Below, piece after piece: positions 63,411 through 64,000 of a DNA stretch of 64,000 nt. The notes beneath the pieces are model-generated. The model had not been told where the DNA came from, made no database searches, and saw nothing but the letters and a program-made list of their open reading frames with translations. Position 1 is the stretch's first letter. Each line of letters begins with the position of its first letter. The stretch comes from an uncultured Bacteroidales bacterium (GTDB lineage: Bacteria > Bacteroidota > Bacteroidia > Bacteroidales > P3), in assembly GCA_946401725.1 (NCBI GenBank), contig CAMIVE010000003.1, positions 28,027-92,026 on the forward strand, written 5' to 3'. Both the position numbers and the translations under genes were made by a program.

Positions 63411-64000
63411 AGCTTTCAATAATAACTGTCAACCTTAATAACTGCGAAGGGCTTCGCCGCACCATTGACAGTGTGGTATCACAGACCTTTACTGACTACG
63501 AGTGGATTATTGTAGACGGTGGTAGTACTGATGGCAGTAAGGAACTTATAGAACAGAACGCCACCCGATTTGGATATTGGTGTTGTGAACCGGACAATGG
63601 CGTATACTCTGCAATGAACAAAGGTATCGCCCATGCGACAGGTGAATATGTTCAATTCCTTAATAGTGGCGACTGGCTATACGATGCTAATACATTGGAG
63701 CATGTTTTTCGTCAGATTGACGACAAATCGGACATCTATTATGGCAACATGGTACAGGTGAACGACAATGACCGCCTCAATCCCATTTCTTACCCTGACG
63801 AACTCGGTTTCTTCTATTTCCCCTATGGCAACATTTGTCATCAGGCCACATTCTACCGCCGCACCCTCTTCGACGGCAACCTCTACGACGAATCATTTTC
63901 AATAGTCTCGGACTGGGCAATGAATATGAAACTTCTATTTAGCGGCGTCACATTCAAGCACCTGAACCAAACAATTGTATATTACGACAACACAGGTAGA
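63407..64000 (+). CDS. Family 2 glycosyltransferase (partial, runs off the window)
   Basis: The first 198 codons, from ATG 63407 and overlapping the stop of the previous gene (ATGA). It reads MKLSIITVNLNNCEGLRRTI, VDGGSTDGSKEL, DNGVYSAMNKGI, QFLNSGDWLYD. This is the WcaE/PssM-like GT2 type, in which NSGDW takes the place of DxD. No stop is reached. Confidence 0.92.
   Translation, partial: MKLSIITVNLNNCEGLRRTIDSVVSQTFTDYEWIIVDGGSTDGSKELIEQNATRFGYWCCEPDNGVYSAMNKGIAHATGEYVQFLNSGDWLYDANTLEHVFRQIDDKSDIYYGNMVQVNDNDRLNPISYPDELGFFYFPYGNICHQATFYRRTLFDGNLYDESFSIVSDWAMNMKLLFSGVTFKHLNQTIVYYDNTGR

Overview
The window looks like chromosomal DNA of a member of the Bacteroidota, most likely of the Bacteroidales. 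The evidence is a PorW/SprE-type lipoprotein and a PorT-like barrel (type IX secretion lineage), Bacteroidota-restricted families (DUF5723, DUF5683, DUF4199, DUF3276, DUF6266, DUF5715), many lipobox lipoproteins, no strong Shine-Dalgarno sequences, and several promoters of the Bacteroidota form TTTG-(18-20 nt)-TAnnTTTG. I cannot fix a genus. No rRNA, tRNA, CRISPR array, intact transposase or phage module was found.

Layout. (1) 1-11.0 kb is housekeeping and envelope: the tail of an upstream gene with a terminator, a membrane-anchored unknown, a kinase-RapZ fusion, AtpZ, bactofilin, PorW, YchF, a DUF5715 protein, a lipocalin-like lipoprotein, a HAD phosphatase, a GtrB-like glycosyltransferase and a DUF4199 protein, all on the minus strand. 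(2) 11.16-17.68 kb is an accessory island bounded by imperfect inverted repeats and studded with REP-like palindromes that occur almost nowhere else in the window. It carries a DUF6266 gene remnant, an AT-rich WKNG-repeat lipoprotein, a gene fragment, a TPR protein, a Sel1-repeat protein and an AAA_14/DUF4143 ATPase. (3) 17.8-41.2 kb is mostly core: a lipoprotein/DUF5723 barrel operon with der and an S4 protein; DUF3276-ParA-ParB-DUF5683 (chromosome partition); CyuA and a deoxyhypusine-synthase-like enzyme; DnaB; a short independent transcript; PorT-like-CoaD-RecG; a TPR protein; NrnA with two FKBP lipoproteins and Adk; Obg-PAP2; Dus; CvpA.

(4) 41.27-64.0 kb is a large plus-strand exopolysaccharide or surface-glycan locus that runs off the window. 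After a promoter and a long, potentially structured leader come a WecG/TagA-type transferase, a Wza-like export lipoprotein, a Wzc-like chain-length/tyrosine-kinase protein with a (YG)n tail, two tandem OmpA-type barrels, a Wzy-like polymerase and about thirteen glycosyltransferases of GT4, GT2, GT32 and GT9-like types, plus a YdcF-like protein. Genes overlap by 1-4 bases over long stretches, so they are probably cotranscribed. No flippase and no initiating sugar-phosphate transferase is visible here.

Most notable: two heptanucleotide simple repeats inside two glycan genes (59799-59830 and 61167-61205), where loss or gain of one unit would shift the frame, suggesting phase-variable glycan structure; a decayed GxxExxY gene in a repeat-rich gap inside the glycan locus; the inverted-repeat-bounded island; a short promoter-terminator transcript at 29.7-30.0 kb; and the kinase-RapZ fusion. 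These are readings of the sequence by eye; no database search was possible.
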